DNA of 64,000 bases from Alloprevotella sp. Lung230 (GTDB lineage Bacteria > Bacteroidota > Bacteroidia > Bacteroidales > Bacteroidaceae): assembly GCF_014385435.1 (NCBI RefSeq), contig NZ_JACSUD010000015.1:1-64000 (forward strand). The letters are read 5' to 3'. Below, piece after piece: positions 28,046 to 36,723 of this stretch; within the stretch, counting starts at the first letter, position 1, and each line of letters opens with the position of its first letter. Under the pieces are notes generated by a model. It worked only from the letters and a program-made list of their open reading frames with translations. It was not told the origin of the DNA and ran no database searches. The position numbers and the translations under genes were made by a program.

Positions 28046-28146
28046 GCATGGCACGCCTCTCGCCATCGGAATTTACACCATTTTATTGGACTACATCGTA
28101 GATGGGCCGATTTTGCATATTCTGCATTGCGCTGATCGTAATAAAA

Positions 28147-28191
28147 CGAGTTAGGCGGCAAGCCTCTATCAGAGACTTACCGCCTGACTCG
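28147..28191 (-). terminator. Terminator of ppdK
   Basis: On the minus strand CGAGTCAGGCGGTAAGTCTC pairs with GAGGCTTGCCGCCTAACTCG with loop TGATA, followed by TTTTATTA. Confidence 0.9.
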
Positions 28192-28213
28192 TTAGTAGAG
28201 AGGGCTTAACGCC

Positions 28214-30937
28214 TTATTCCTCGACCGCTGCCTGCGCAGCAGCGAGGCGGGCGATGGGCACGCGGAAGGGCGAGCAGCTCACGTAGTTGAGACCAATCTT
28301 GTGGCAGAACTTCACGGAGGAGGGTTCACCACCGTGTTCGCCGCAAATACCGCATTTGAGTTCGGGACGAACGGAGCGTCCTTTCTCAACGGCCATCTTG
28401 ACGAGCTGACCTACACCATTTTGGTCGAGTACTTGGAAAGGATCCACCTTGAGGATTTTCTTCTCGAGATATACGGGGAGGAAGCTGGCGATGTCATCGC
28501 GCGAATAACCGAAGGTCATCTGCGTGAGGTCGTTCGTGCCGAAGGAGAAATATTCCGCACGAGTGGCGATGCGGTTGGCCGTAAGGGCTGCGCGGGGGAT
28601 TTCAATCATCGTGCCGACTTTGAAGGGTACTTCCACGCCTTCTTCGGCAAAGAGCTTGGCAGCCGTGTCGCGGATGACCTTCTCTTGCGCCTCAAACTCA
28701 TAGAGAATACCGGTGAGGGGCACCATAATCTCGGGTTGCGGGTTCAGGCCTTCGCGCTTCAACTCGATAGCTGCACCGAGGATGGCGCGAGTTTGCATGG
28801 CGGTGATTTCGGGATAGGTGTTGCCCAAGCGGCAGCCACGGTGTCCGAGCATGGGGTTGGCCTCCACAAGGCTCTGTACGCGCTGACGGATGTATTCGGG
28901 CGTCACGTTCATGGCTTTGGCCATCTCTTCTTGTCCTGCCTTGTCGTGAGGAACGAACTCGTGGAGAGGGGGATCGAGCAGACGAACGTTGACGGGCAGA
29001 CCGTCCATGGCACGGAAGATGCCGAGGAAGTCGGCCTTCTGATAGGGGAGAATCTTGTTGAGTGCGTTTTCGCGACCTTCTGCTGTCTCGCTGAGAATCA
29101 TCTCGCGCATAGCCACAATCTTCTCGGCTTCAAAGAACATGTGCTCCGTGCGGCAAAGGCCGATGCCCGTTGCCCCGAAATCTTTGGCCACCTTGGCGTC
29201 TTGAGGAGTGTCGGCGTTGGTACGGACGTTGAGGCGGGTGTATTTTGCACAGAGTTCCATGAGTTTGGCAAAGTCGCCACTAAGTTCGGCCGCCTCGGTG
29301 AGGATTTCGCCGGCGTAGACGCAACCCGTAGTACCATTGAGCGAGATGAAATCGCCTTCTTTCAGCACCGTTCCATCGATGGTGAGTGTGCGCGCTTTGT
29401 AGTCGATAACGATAGCACCGGCACCGGAAACGCAGCACTTACCCATACCGCGTGCCACAACAGCAGCGTGCGAGGTCATACCACCACGTGCGGTGAGGAT
29501 ACCTTCGGCAGCCACCATGCCGGCGAGGTCTTCGGGAGTGGTCTCAATGCGCACCATAATCACCTTCTTGCCATCAGCATGCCACTTTTCGGCATCGTCG
29601 GCGTGGAAGACAATCTGACCGCAAGCCGCACCGGGAGAGGCAGGCAGACCGCGGGTTACTTCTTTGGCAGTGGCCAATGCCTTCTTGTTGAAAACGGGGT
29701 GGAGGAGTTCGTCGAGCTTGTTGGGCTCGCAGCGCTTGATGGCCGTCTTTTCGTCAATCATGCCTTCGCTGAGGAGGTCCATAGCGATTTTGACCATTGC
29801 CGTACCGGTGCGCTTACCATTGCGAGTTTGGAGGAACCAAAGTTTGCCTTCCTGCACGGTGAACTCCATGTCCTGCATGTCGTGGTAGTGCTGTTCAAGC
29901 TTGTGTTGCAGCGCGTTGAGTTCGGCATAAATTTCGGGCATTGCCTCCTCCATCGAGGGATATTTGGCGACACGTTCGGATTCTTCAATGCCGGCACGTT
30001 CTGCCCAGCGTTGTGAACCGATTTTGGTGATCTGTTGAGGCGTGCGGATACCGGCCACCACGTCTTCACCTTGTGCGTTAACGAGATATTCACCGTTGAA
30101 AAGGTTTTCACCATTGCCGGCATCACGGCTGAAGCAAACACCGGTGGCAGAAGTTTCGCCCATGTTGCCGAACACCATAGCTTGCACGTTCACCGCGGTA
30201 CCCCATTCGTCGGGAATGCTTTCCATCTTGCGGTAGAGGATGGCGCGGTCGTTCATCCAGGAGCGGAACACTGCACACACAGCCCCCCAAAGTTGCTCTT
30301 TGGGATTGGTGGGGAAGTCGTGCCCCGTTTGTTCTTTGATAGCCTTCTTGAAGCGCTCCACAAGCCCCTTGAGGTCTTCGACCGTAAGTTCCTGATCGAG
30401 CTTCACCCCGCGGGCTTCTTTCACTTCTTCGATGATGGCCTCGAAGGGATCGATATCTTCCTTGTTTTCGGGCTTCATCCCAAGCACTACATCGCCATAC
30501 ATCTGCACGAAGCGGCGGTAAGAGTCGTAAACGAAATGAGGATTGTTGGTCTTTTCAACCAAACCTTTGGCCACCTCATCGTTCAAACCGAGGTTGAGGA
30601 TGGTGTCCATCATGCCGGGCATCGAGGCACGAGCACCCGAGCGTACGGAGACGAGGAGCGGATTTTTGGGATCGCCAAATTTGCTGCTCATGGCTTCTTC
30701 GGTCTTGGCGATGGCGGCATTGACCTCTGCCTCCAATTCGGCAATGATGCCCTCCTGGCCGATGCGGTAGTAGTCGTTGCAGGTGTCGGTGGTGATGGTG
30801 AAACCCGGAGGTACAGGTACCCCGATCTTATTCATCTCAGCGAGGTTGGCACCTTTTCCGCCGAGGAGTTCTCTCATTGTAGCATCTCCTTCGGCCTGTC
30901 CATTACCGAAGGTGTAAACTCTTTTTACTTTTTCCAT
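28214..30937 (-). CDS. ppdK: Pyruvate, phosphate dikinase
   Basis: 907 residues. It interconverts pyruvate + ATP + Pi with PEP + AMP + PPi in the cytosol, serving glycolysis or gluconeogenesis in anaerobes. The N-terminal ATP-grasp domain begins YTFGNGQAEGDATMRELLGGK with GGKGANLAEM. The swivelling phosphohistidine domain carries GGMTSHAAVVARGMGK (about residue 460). The C-terminal PEP/pyruvate TIM barrel ends with the catalytic CGICGEHGGEPSS. Length is normal for the family (about 870-910). A consensus promoter precedes it and a strong terminator follows, so it is monocistronic. Confidence 0.97.
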   Translation of the reverse strand: MEKVKRVYTFGNGQAEGDATMRELLGGKGANLAEMNKIGVPVPPGFTITTDTCNDYYRIGQEGIIAELEAEVNAAIAKTEEAMSSKFGDPKNPLLVSVRSGARASMPGMMDTILNLGLNDEVAKGLVEKTNNPHFVYDSYRRFVQMYGDVVLGMKPENKEDIDPFEAIIEEVKEARGVKLDQELTVEDLKGLVERFKKAIKEQTGHDFPTNPKEQLWGAVCAVFRSWMNDRAILYRKMESIPDEWGTAVNVQAMVFGNMGETSATGVCFSRDAGNGENLFNGEYLVNAQGEDVVAGIRTPQQITKIGSQRWAERAGIEESERVAKYPSMEEAMPEIYAELNALQHKLEQHYHDMQDMEFTVQEGKLWFLQTRNGKRTGTAMVKIAMDLLSEGMIDEKTAIKRCEPNKLDELLHPVFNKKALATAKEVTRGLPASPGAACGQIVFHADDAEKWHADGKKVIMVRIETTPEDLAGMVAAEGILTARGGMTSHAAVVARGMGKCCVSGAGAIVIDYKARTLTIDGTVLKEGDFISLNGTTGCVYAGEILTEAAELSGDFAKLMELCAKYTRLNVRTNADTPQDAKVAKDFGATGIGLCRTEHMFFEAEKIVAMREMILSETAEGRENALNKILPYQKADFLGIFRAMDGLPVNVRLLDPPLHEFVPHDKAGQEEMAKAMNVTPEYIRQRVQSLVEANPMLGHRGCRLGNTYPEITAMQTRAILGAAIELKREGLNPQPEIMVPLTGILYEFEAQEKVIRDTAAKLFAEEGVEVPFKVGTMIEIPRAALTANRIATRAEYFSFGTNDLTQMTFGYSRDDIASFLPVYLEKKILKVDPFQVLDQNGVGQLVKMAVEKGRSVRPELKCGICGEHGGEPSSVKFCHKIGLNYVSCSPFRVPIARLAAAQAAVEE

Positions 30938-30976
30938 TTGACTTATGATGTTTTTTAGTGTATTATTTTACTACTG

Positions 30977-31007
30977 CAAATATAATTAAAGTTAGAAACA
31001 TGGCAAA
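30977..31007 (-). promoter_or_regulatory. Promoter of ppdK
   Basis: On the minus strand TTTG (31004-31007), 19 nt, TATATTTG (30977-30984); about 40 nt before the start codon. Confidence 0.7.
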
Positions 31008-31193
31008 ATCTTTTGAAGGTTTTGTCATGTAAACATTGAAAAATAGTACATTCTTTACGCATTTCCCACTTCTTGCAAACGAATTGTAGATGAGAAGCTC
31101 CCCCAAAAGTAGAAGAACAGTGCTCAGTTTGTCTTTTCCTGTCCTTTCTTCTGAGAGAGGGAGTGCGCAAAGATCATGCTCTAACGACAGAGT

Positions 31194-33215
31194 TTATCGA
31201 CTCACCGCCTTCACACCCTTCACGGTGCGGAGTTTTTTGAGCAGCGTACTGAGTTGCGTGAGGTCATTGACCAGCACGGTGAGTGTGCCGTAGAAAAGGC
31301 CGTCGTTGCTCTCGATGGCGATGTTGCGGAGCATGATGTGCTCTTCTTTCGAGATGATAGAGGTAATGTTGTTGATGATGCCGAGGTCGTCTTGTCCCAC
31401 GACATGAAGCGTGATGGGATAATTGCTGCTGCCTTTTCCTGCCCATCGTGCCTGAACAATACGGTAGGGAAAGCGGTTGCGCATTTGGTGGGCATTGGGA
31501 CAGGTGGCGCGGTGGATTTTAATGCCGCCCGAAACGCTCACAAAGCCAAACACTTCATCGCCATAGACCGGATTGCAGCAGTGAGCCATTTGAAAATCAA
31601 GGCCTTTGAGGTTGCGGTCAATCACCAGCACATCGTCCATATCGGCGTGGCGAGTGTCGGCACGTTCTTGAAAATGAAATTCTTCCGCACTGCGGATTTC
31701 AGCACGCTCGCCAACACCGGCTTCACGTTTTTGAAATTCGACATAGAGATCGAGAATGTTATTGAAGTCGGCTTTGTCTTCGACGATGGTCGAATAAAAA
31801 TCGGCCGCCTCCTTAAATCCCAACTTTTTGATGACTTGGTTCAGTGCGCTTTCATCCCAATCCAATTTGCGGTTTTTGAGTTTGCGCTCCAGTATCTCAC
31901 GCCCCATCGTGCTGTCACGGCTTTGAATTTCGCGCAACGCTTGGCGGATTTTGGAGCGGGCATGTCCCGACACCGCGATATTGAGCCATTCGGGACGCGG
32001 CTGCTGGTTGTTGGAAGTTTGCACTTCCACCTTTTGACCGCTTTGCAGCACCTGCCTCATCGGTACATTCTTTCCATTGACGATACCTCCCACACAGCGG
32101 TTGCCCACTTTGGAGTGGATGAGGTAGGCAAAGTCGAGAAGGGTGCTTCCCACGGGGAGTTTGAAGAGATCGCCTTTGGGGGTAAACACATAGACCGAAC
32201 TTTCTTTCAGACCGGCAGAGGCCTGTTCGTCCACCTGTGGGTCGCGTCCGGCTTCAAGGGCGGTCCGAATGCCTGCAAGCCAGTTGTCCACACCGCCCTC
32301 ACTGCTTTTCACACCTTTGTAACGCCAGTGCGCCGCCAACCCATGTTCGGCCACTTCGTCCATACGCTCTGTGCGAATCTGCACCTCCACCCATTTGTTT
32401 TCAGGGCCGAGCACCGTGACGTGCAAACTCTCATAACCGTTAGACTTGGGCACAGTCACCCAATCCCTCAAGCGCTTGAGATTACTCTCGTATTGGTTGG
32501 TGATGAGCGAAAACACCTTCCAGCATTCCGCCACCTCTTTCGATGGTTTGGAGTCGAGAATGATGCGGATGGCAAAAAGGTCATAGACGCCTTCAAAGCC
32601 GCAGCGTTGCTTTTTCATCTTCTGCCAAATGGAGTGAATGCTCTTCGTGCGTCCCTTCATGTGGTATTTCAGCCCCGCTTCAACCAGCATTTGATGAATG
32701 GGCGCGAGGAAGTTTTCGATGTAGGCATCGCGGCTCTTCTTCGTCGCATTGAGGGCTTCTTTGATGGCATAATAAGCATCGTGCTCCAAGTATTTGAGTG
32801 ACAAATCTTCGAGTTCCGATTTGAGTTTGTAGAGCCCGAGCTTGTGCGCTAATGGAGCATAGATGTGTGCAGCCTCAAGCGAAAGTCGCCGTTGGGCTTC
32901 GAGCGCAGTTGTACCTTTGACCCGACGCATCAACACCACACAATGGGCAATGAGCATCAGCACCACACGCATATCGGCCGCTTGCGAAACCAGCAGGTTG
33001 CGGAAATTGTCGGTTTTGAGCATTTCCTCGTTCATCGCTTCGAGTTCGTACACGCGCTGAAATGCTTCAATGTCTTGTGGGGTAGGTGTCCAATCTTTCA
33101 AACCGATTTCTTCTTCGGCGAGGGCGATGGCAGCTTGTGCAATTTCTGTGGCATCAAAACCAAAGGCGGCAATGAGCGCGCCGTCCGTAAAGTCGGGTAT
33201 AGTAGTTGGCTGCAT
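31194..33215 (-). CDS. relA: RelA-type (p)ppGpp synthetase lacking a functional hydrolase domain
   Basis: 673 residues. It makes the alarmone (p)ppGpp from ATP and GDP/GTP during the stringent response. The synthetase domain spans about 150-330, with GRTKSIHSIWQKMKK, YDLFAIRIILDS, SNGYESLHVTV and VEVQIRTERMDEVAEHGLAAHW. A TGS domain (about 350-415, VYVFTPKGDLFKLPVGSTLL), a zinc-finger/helical region and a C-terminal ACT domain (about 595-673) follow. The HD hydrolase domain is cut down: only about 80 residues precede FRNLLVSQAADMRVVL, the HD..ED motifs are absent, and the usual LADRLHNMRT is IAHCVVLMRR. The gene upstream is only 80 bp away, so no hidden N-terminus is possible. Confidence 0.88.
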   Translation of the reverse strand: MQPTTIPDFTDGALIAAFGFDATEIAQAAIALAEEEIGLKDWTPTPQDIEAFQRVYELEAMNEEMLKTDNFRNLLVSQAADMRVVLMLIAHCVVLMRRVKGTTALEAQRRLSLEAAHIYAPLAHKLGLYKLKSELEDLSLKYLEHDAYYAIKEALNATKKSRDAYIENFLAPIHQMLVEAGLKYHMKGRTKSIHSIWQKMKKQRCGFEGVYDLFAIRIILDSKPSKEVAECWKVFSLITNQYESNLKRLRDWVTVPKSNGYESLHVTVLGPENKWVEVQIRTERMDEVAEHGLAAHWRYKGVKSSEGGVDNWLAGIRTALEAGRDPQVDEQASAGLKESSVYVFTPKGDLFKLPVGSTLLDFAYLIHSKVGNRCVGGIVNGKNVPMRQVLQSGQKVEVQTSNNQQPRPEWLNIAVSGHARSKIRQALREIQSRDSTMGREILERKLKNRKLDWDESALNQVIKKLGFKEAADFYSTIVEDKADFNNILDLYVEFQKREAGVGERAEIRSAEEFHFQERADTRHADMDDVLVIDRNLKGLDFQMAHCCNPVYGDEVFGFVSVSGGIKIHRATCPNAHQMRNRFPYRIVQARWAGKGSSNYPITLHVVGQDDLGIINNITSIISKEEHIMLRNIAIESNDGLFYGTLTVLVNDLTQLSTLLKKLRTVKGVKAVSR

Positions 33216-33247
33216 AGGGATAGCGTGTTAAAGGCGATGGGAAAGCA

Positions 33248-33280
33248 GAAAGGTGATTCAATGTTGCAGAATCACCTTTC
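33248..33280 (-). terminator. Hairpin between the C69 peptidase gene and relA
   Basis: GAAAGGTGATTC pairs with GAATCACCTTTC with a 9-nt loop. On the minus strand only a short T run follows, so it may be a weak terminator or attenuator before relA. Confidence 0.6.
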
Positions 33281-33294
33281 CGTAAGATTGTAAT

Positions 33295-34947
33295 TTATTT
33301 TTTGGCCGGCATCAAGAAGCGGTCGCCCGTTTCTTTGATGAGTTTCTCACGATATTCTTCGGGATAGCCGGGGCGCTCTGTCGGAACGCAGATGCTGTCG
33401 GGAGTGAGTTTCCACTCTTCATCTTCCGTTTCGACCTTAATCACCTGGTCGTTGTATTTGATGATGAGGTATTCACCCAGTTGTTTCCAGACGTTCATCA
33501 TGTGGCCGGCGTAGAATTTCGTCTGATCGGTCAGATAAGCCACACCGTTGGCAGGATTTGCTTTTAAACGCTCCTGTCCCAGTTCATCACTGGTGCGGAG
33601 GGTCTTGATATAGAATTCTTGAACTTGATCGCGCCACTTTTTCAGAGTTGGGAACATCTGCTTATAGCGGGGATAAACCATGTTCGACACCCAGTTTTGC
33701 ATCCAGAAGGCCGATTTCCAAGTGAATGTGTGGTCGTTGCCGGTGCTGTCGGCATAGCATTCCGGCACCTCTGTGGCACTGCAGTACACCGGTGTGAAAG
33801 CAATCATGTTGGGATCATCATTGCCAAACCAAAGTACGCCGCCCACTTCGCGTGGTAGCCATGAGCGGAGTTGGGCAATCACCACATAACTGGCCTGCTG
33901 AGTGGAGATGGGGCGCTCGTTGAAGTACTTTTTACCTTTATGTTCCCACATCAGCGGCGAAGGCTGATAGGGTGCGCCGTAAACGCCACCGGCCAAGGTG
34001 CTGTGAAATTCAAAAGGCGTGCCTTCATAGTGGTCGCGCATGGCTTCCATCACATCTTCCAAACTCAACAGATGTTTGGGCTTGAAGTAGAGAGGCATCT
34101 CTTCGCTTTGACCGATGTGATAACCGTCCACATAGGGTACGTATTTGTCCATTCCTTCCACAAAGTGATTGAAGAAACTCCAAGCACGCGCATCACAGAA
34201 GCGCTGACTGCCGAAGTCGGCGGGGGAGTAGGCTGCGGAGAAAGAGAAATCGGCATCTTTACCGGTGAAGTAGCCTTTTTCGCGTGCAAACTTAATCACA
34301 TCTTTGGCATACATCACGTTCTGCTTGTCTTTGAGGTCAAACTTGTGAATGCGACTTTGATTGGCGTGTGCCGCGATGCAGTCGTCGGGAATGCGCACAG
34401 CCACCCAGACAGCTCCTTTTTGGGCATCGCCTTTACCGATCATTTCCATAATCCAAATTTCATTGGGATCGGCAATGGAGAAAGATTCCCCTTCTGAGGA
34501 GTAACCATACTTGGCCACGAGGTCGGTCATCACCTTGATGGCTTCACGTGCGGTCTTGGCACGTTGCAAACCGAGGGACATCAACGAAACGTAGTCGATA
34601 CCGCCTTCCTTTTGCTTAGGCCACAACTCTTCGCGTCCTCCGAAAGTGGTTTCAGTGATGGCCACTTGATATTCGTTGATGTTGCCCATCACGTTGTAAG
34701 TAACGGGGGCTTCCGGAATTTCGCCGAGGTAGTGATGCGTGTCGCCATCGACGATGCGACGCATCGTTCCGGGGGCGTGGGTTCCGGCAGGATAGTGTAC
34801 CAAACGTCCATACATGCCCCAAGAGTCAGCGCTGTAAGAAATGAAGCATTCGCCGTTTTTTGAAGCTTTTTTGCCGACCAAAAAGTTGGTGCAGGCCGAA
34901 GCGGTTATGGCTACAAAGGTCGCCAAAAGAAGCAGTATTTTTTTCAT
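33295..34947 (-). CDS. Secreted C69-family dipeptidase
   Basis: 550 residues. It is an N-terminal-nucleophile peptidase that cleaves dipeptides. The signal sequence (1-18) ends ITASA, which would leave C19 as the N-terminal nucleophile (CTNFLVGKKASKNGE), the usual C69 arrangement. Other family traits are a GxAD-type YSADSWGMYGRL, TETTFGGREEL, the activity-associated MEMIGKGDA and ARDNQ-like HANQSRI. Length is typical (about 500-550). Such enzymes give asaccharolytic oral and gut Bacteroidota access to peptides. Its ATG overlaps the stop of the truncated RhuM-like gene by 4 bp (34944-34947), so it may now be translated from that transcript. Confidence 0.92.
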   Translation of the reverse strand: MKKILLLLATFVAITASACTNFLVGKKASKNGECFISYSADSWGMYGRLVHYPAGTHAPGTMRRIVDGDTHHYLGEIPEAPVTYNVMGNINEYQVAITETTFGGREELWPKQKEGGIDYVSLMSLGLQRAKTAREAIKVMTDLVAKYGYSSEGESFSIADPNEIWIMEMIGKGDAQKGAVWVAVRIPDDCIAAHANQSRIHKFDLKDKQNVMYAKDVIKFAREKGYFTGKDADFSFSAAYSPADFGSQRFCDARAWSFFNHFVEGMDKYVPYVDGYHIGQSEEMPLYFKPKHLLSLEDVMEAMRDHYEGTPFEFHSTLAGGVYGAPYQPSPLMWEHKGKKYFNERPISTQQASYVVIAQLRSWLPREVGGVLWFGNDDPNMIAFTPVYCSATEVPECYADSTGNDHTFTWKSAFWMQNWVSNMVYPRYKQMFPTLKKWRDQVQEFYIKTLRTSDELGQERLKANPANGVAYLTDQTKFYAGHMMNVWKQLGEYLIIKYNDQVIKVETEDEEWKLTPDSICVPTERPGYPEEYREKLIKETGDRFLMPAKK

Positions 34948-35591
34948 ATCAAGATTTGTTTTGGATAAGTAGATGTTGTGAGGGTTAGTTGGCTTGGTTG
35001 ATGAGGTTGACGATGACTTTGACCGATGACCAAGCGCTGATAGTCGTAATCATCGAGGGTGTCGAGCGCATAAGTGTAGTCAATCACCACATCGAAGAGG
35101 GCGCGGCTTTCATCGGTCGTAGGGAGAGGAGGCTGTCCAAGTGTGCGCCCGACCACTTGCACCAACTGCCGAAGTTCGGCAATCTGCTGTTTGCGAATGT
35201 TCTGATGCACCACATAGCCTTTGAGGAGATACTGTTTCAGCACCTTGGTGGCCCAGCGCCTAAACTCTACACCACGTTTACTCTTCACCCGATATCCCAC
35301 AGAGATAATCATGTCCAGATTGTAGTGCTCTACTTCTCTCGTGATTAAACGTTTACCTTCCGTTTGAACTGTCGCAAATTTTGCGACAGTTGAGTTGTCA
35401 TCGTCTAATTCTTCTTTTAAGGCGTTCGCAATGTGCTTGCCGATTGTCTTTACATCTCTGTCGAACAATTCGGCAAGTTGCTGACGATTCAACCACACCA
35501 TTTCGCCGCCCAGCTTTACATCCAGCTGAGTGCTTCCATCTTCGCTTTGATAAATGACAATATCATTCTCCAAGTTCACACTTGCTGTCAT
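34944..35591 (-). pseudogene. Truncated RhuM-type protein missing its Fic/Doc domain
   Basis: 215 residues. The N-terminal part is clear RhuM family sequence: IVIYQSEDGSTQLDVKLGGE, MVWLNRQQLAELFDRDVKTI, then YNLDMIISVGYRVKS and the FRRWATKVLKQYLLKGY block. Family members of this type run to about 330 residues and carry a C-terminal Fic-like domain after the TYALDTLDDYDYQRL segment. Here the homology stops exactly at that segment (about residue 190), followed by about 25 unrelated residues. The last residues (STYPKQ) are read from a sequence resembling a MITE end (CATCTACTTAT, about 34962-34974). I infer a deletion or insertion removed the Fic domain; a shortened but expressed protein is possible. 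Confidence 0.7.
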
Positions 35592-35671
35592 GGCTTAATC
35601 TATTGAGAAAAGGTGAGAAAAGATGGATGGTCGCTCTCCTTGCGAGGGGGAGTTCTTTCTTCTCTTTGCGT

Positions 35672-36526
35672 CTATGCATCCACCGCCTTAAAACTCATGT
35701 CAAGTCCCTTGACGGAGTGAGTGAGCGCACCGACCGAGATGAAGTCGACACCGCATTCGGCATAGTCGCGGAGGGTGTCGTAGGTGATGCCACCGGACGA
35801 TTCCGTTTCAAAACGGTGATCAATCAAAGCCACCGCCTTTCGGGTGTCTTCGACCGAGAAATTGTCGAGCATGATGCGGTGAGCGCCACCGTGTTCCATC
35901 ACTTGGCGGATGTCGTCGAAGGTGCGGCATTCAATCTCGATTTTCAAATCCAGCCCCTTTTCTTTGAGGTAGGCTGCACAGCGGTCGAGCGTTTTGGGGA
36001 TGCCGCCACAGAAATCGATATGGTTGTCTTTGAGGAGAATCATATCAAACAAGCCGATGCGGTGATTGGTGCCGCCGCCAATCTTCACCGCCTCTTTTTC
36101 CAACATACGCATGCCAGGTGTGGTTTTGCGGGTGTCGAGCACGCGGGTGCCGGTGCCTTCGAGTCGTTTCACGTAGCGTTGCGTCATAGTGGCAATACCG
36201 CTCATGCGCTGCATGATGTTGAGCATCAATCGCTCTGTTTGAAGAAGGCTTTGCGTCTTTCCGCTCACCACGAAAGCCACATCACCGGGCTTAACGTGCG
36301 CACCATCTTCAAGGAAAACTTCCATCTGAAGCGTAGGGTCGAATTTGCGGAACACTTCGCGGGCAATGCGCACACCGGCCAAGATGCCCTCTTCTTTGAT
36401 GAGTAAACGGCTTTTGCCTTCGGCTTCGGCCGGGATGCAGCAAAGTGTGGTATGGTCGCCATCACCGATATCTTCGGAAAAGGCGAGTTCTATAAGTTGG
36501 TCATTAAGTTCTTCTACAGTGTACAT
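35672..36526 (-). CDS. nadC: Nicotinate-nucleotide pyrophosphorylase (carboxylating)
   Basis: 284 residues from the start MYTVEELNDQLIELAFSED; the in-frame extension to 36643 overlaps the promoter-like region and is not conserved. The enzyme converts quinolinate and PRPP to nicotinate mononucleotide in de novo NAD synthesis. The N-terminal sandwich contains EDIGDGDHTTL. The barrel carries RVLDTRKTTPGMRMLEK, GGGTNHRIGL and LLKDNHI, all QPRTase signatures. A TATCTTTG box lies on the minus strand at 36551-36558. nadA and nadB are not in the window. Confidence 0.95.
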   Translation of the reverse strand: MYTVEELNDQLIELAFSEDIGDGDHTTLCCIPAEAEGKSRLLIKEEGILAGVRIAREVFRKFDPTLQMEVFLEDGAHVKPGDVAFVVSGKTQSLLQTERLMLNIMQRMSGIATMTQRYVKRLEGTGTRVLDTRKTTPGMRMLEKEAVKIGGGTNHRIGLFDMILLKDNHIDFCGGIPKTLDRCAAYLKEKGLDLKIEIECRTFDDIRQVMEHGGAHRIMLDNFSVEDTRKAVALIDHRFETESSGGITYDTLRDYAECGVDFISVGALTHSVKGLDMSFKAVDA

Positions 36527-36664
36527 GTGCTTTGAATTGATAGATTGGCACAAAGATAGTGCTTTATTTTTGAAAAATGAAGTTTTCGGCCAAGTTTTTC
36601 TCCCTTCTGACTTTGTTGCACTTCGATTTTGAAAGAACATCATTTTGAAAGGGCGCTATCATAT

Positions 36665-36690
36665 CCATCAATTCTGAACATCTACTTTAG
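36665..36690. repeat. MITE end fragment
   Basis: CATCAATTCTGAACATCTACTTTA matches the right end of the MITE family with one or two changes. No partner end lies nearby. Confidence 0.5.
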
Positions 36691-36723
36691 CGATGATGAT
36701 TTTTTGAGTACCTATTATTATAC

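Noticed and set aside
28301-30016. 571-residue plus-strand ORF opposite ppdK
   Set aside because: Antisense shadow; ppdK has all catalytic motifs and a matching promoter and terminator on the minus strand.
31254-32801. 515-residue plus-strand ORF opposite relA
   Set aside because: Antisense shadow of the RelA synthetase; no independent signals.
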